Made by a program: the position numbers and the translations under genes. 64,000 nucleotides of DNA from Pelagicoccus mobilis. GTDB lineage: Bacteria > Verrucomicrobiota > Verrucomicrobiia > Opitutales > Opitutaceae. Below are positions 63,824-64,000 of this stretch, piece after piece. The notes below the pieces were generated by a model, which saw nothing but the letters and a program-made list of their open reading frames with translations, was not told the DNA's origin and ran no database searches. The stretch spans positions 34,611 through 98,610 of the forward strand of contig NZ_JAENIL010000029.1 of assembly GCF_016595505.1 (NCBI RefSeq), given 5' to 3'. Position 1 is the stretch's first letter; every line of letters begins with the position of its first letter.

Positions 63824-64000
63824 GCGACACGAACCTTCCTAAACGAATCGTGTAGAGGCACTCAGCCTCCTTCTTGCTTCGCAAGCAGTAGCCTTCTATC
63901 GCTTAAGTCGCCAACCCTAGGTTTCGCCCCTTCGGTTCTATCCCGTCAGATTGACGGCTTCGCGATTCCTTCGGATGCCCCTCCCCCCTACCCCCCTCCC
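63824..64000. other. Non-coding right edge with small hairpins
   Basis: No gene seen. It has hairpins CTTGC-TTC-GCAAG and CCGTCA-GAT-TGACGG (63943-63957) and a pyrimidine-rich end. It may hold the terminator of the toxin-antitoxin operon; no T run follows either stem, so this is unproven. Confidence 0.35.

Noticed and set aside
63840..64000. Possible integron attC site or group II intron end because of the small hairpins
   Set aside because: No RYYYAAC or GTTRRRY core sites were found, and no integrase or intron domain V is visible.

Overview
The window looks like a chromosomal segment of a Verrucomicrobia bacterium of the class Opitutae (inferred). The reasons are an ECF sigma factor beside a Ser/Thr kinase, TonB-dependent receptors without SusD partners that carry an F-x-L-x-x-F-x-V motif before the plug, glycoside-pentoside-hexuronide (GPH) sugar symporters, and an rpsB-tsf operon whose S2 has an Ala/Glu/Pro-rich tail. 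Shine-Dalgarno sequences are mostly weak or absent.

About 59 kb is a large plant cell-wall polysaccharide utilisation region. (1) 1-9792, plus strand: the end of an esterase, a double GH43 protein, a GH127 beta-L-arabinofuranosidase, a long GH43 arabinanase-like protein and a GH51 arabinofuranosidase, i.e. an arabinan/arabinoside module. (2) 9945-13290, plus: a siderophore-type TonB receptor and a PepSY membrane protein. (3) 13318-29220, minus: read in transcription order, a GPH symporter, two GH43 enzymes, two TonB receptors, a second GPH symporter, a LacI-type regulator, a GH2 beta-galactosidase and a GH53 endo-galactanase, i.e. an arabinogalactan/arabinan module. (4) 29488-32324, minus: ECF sigma factor and membrane Ser/Thr kinase. 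(5) 32450-38434: an SSS symporter with a duplicated GH43 (minus), diverging from a GH27 alpha-galactosidase and an AraC regulator (plus). (6) 38517-52217: a pectin module with a large TonB receptor, KduI, DUF4861-GH105, GH28, CE8 and a three-gene TRAP transporter (minus), diverging from an IclR regulator and a CE12 rhamnogalacturonan acetylesterase (plus). (7) 52529-59904: a LacI regulator diverging from a mannonate dehydratase, an SDR, a GH67 alpha-glucuronidase and an SGNH acetylesterase, i.e. a glucuronoxylan/glucuronate module.

Together these genes could trim arabinan, galactan, homogalacturonan, rhamnogalacturonan and glucuronoxylan, take up the oligomers or uronates, and feed hexuronates towards 2-keto-3-deoxygluconate (KDG). 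No polysaccharide lyase, KDG kinase or KDPG aldolase is in the window, so those steps must be elsewhere.

The right end (60444-64000) is housekeeping (tsf, rpsB, an initiator-type tRNA-Met) followed by a small accessory segment: an excisionase-like HTH antitoxin and PIN-domain toxin pair behind 9-bp tandem repeats.

The most interesting non-coding signals are a GGTCAACG-type operator shared by the pectin and glucuronate divergent promoters, REPIN-like repeats with compensatory stem changes at 29403-29465 and 38444-38501, two-helical-turn direct repeats upstream of two TonB receptors, and a perfect terminator hairpin buried in the 5' end of the AraC gene.
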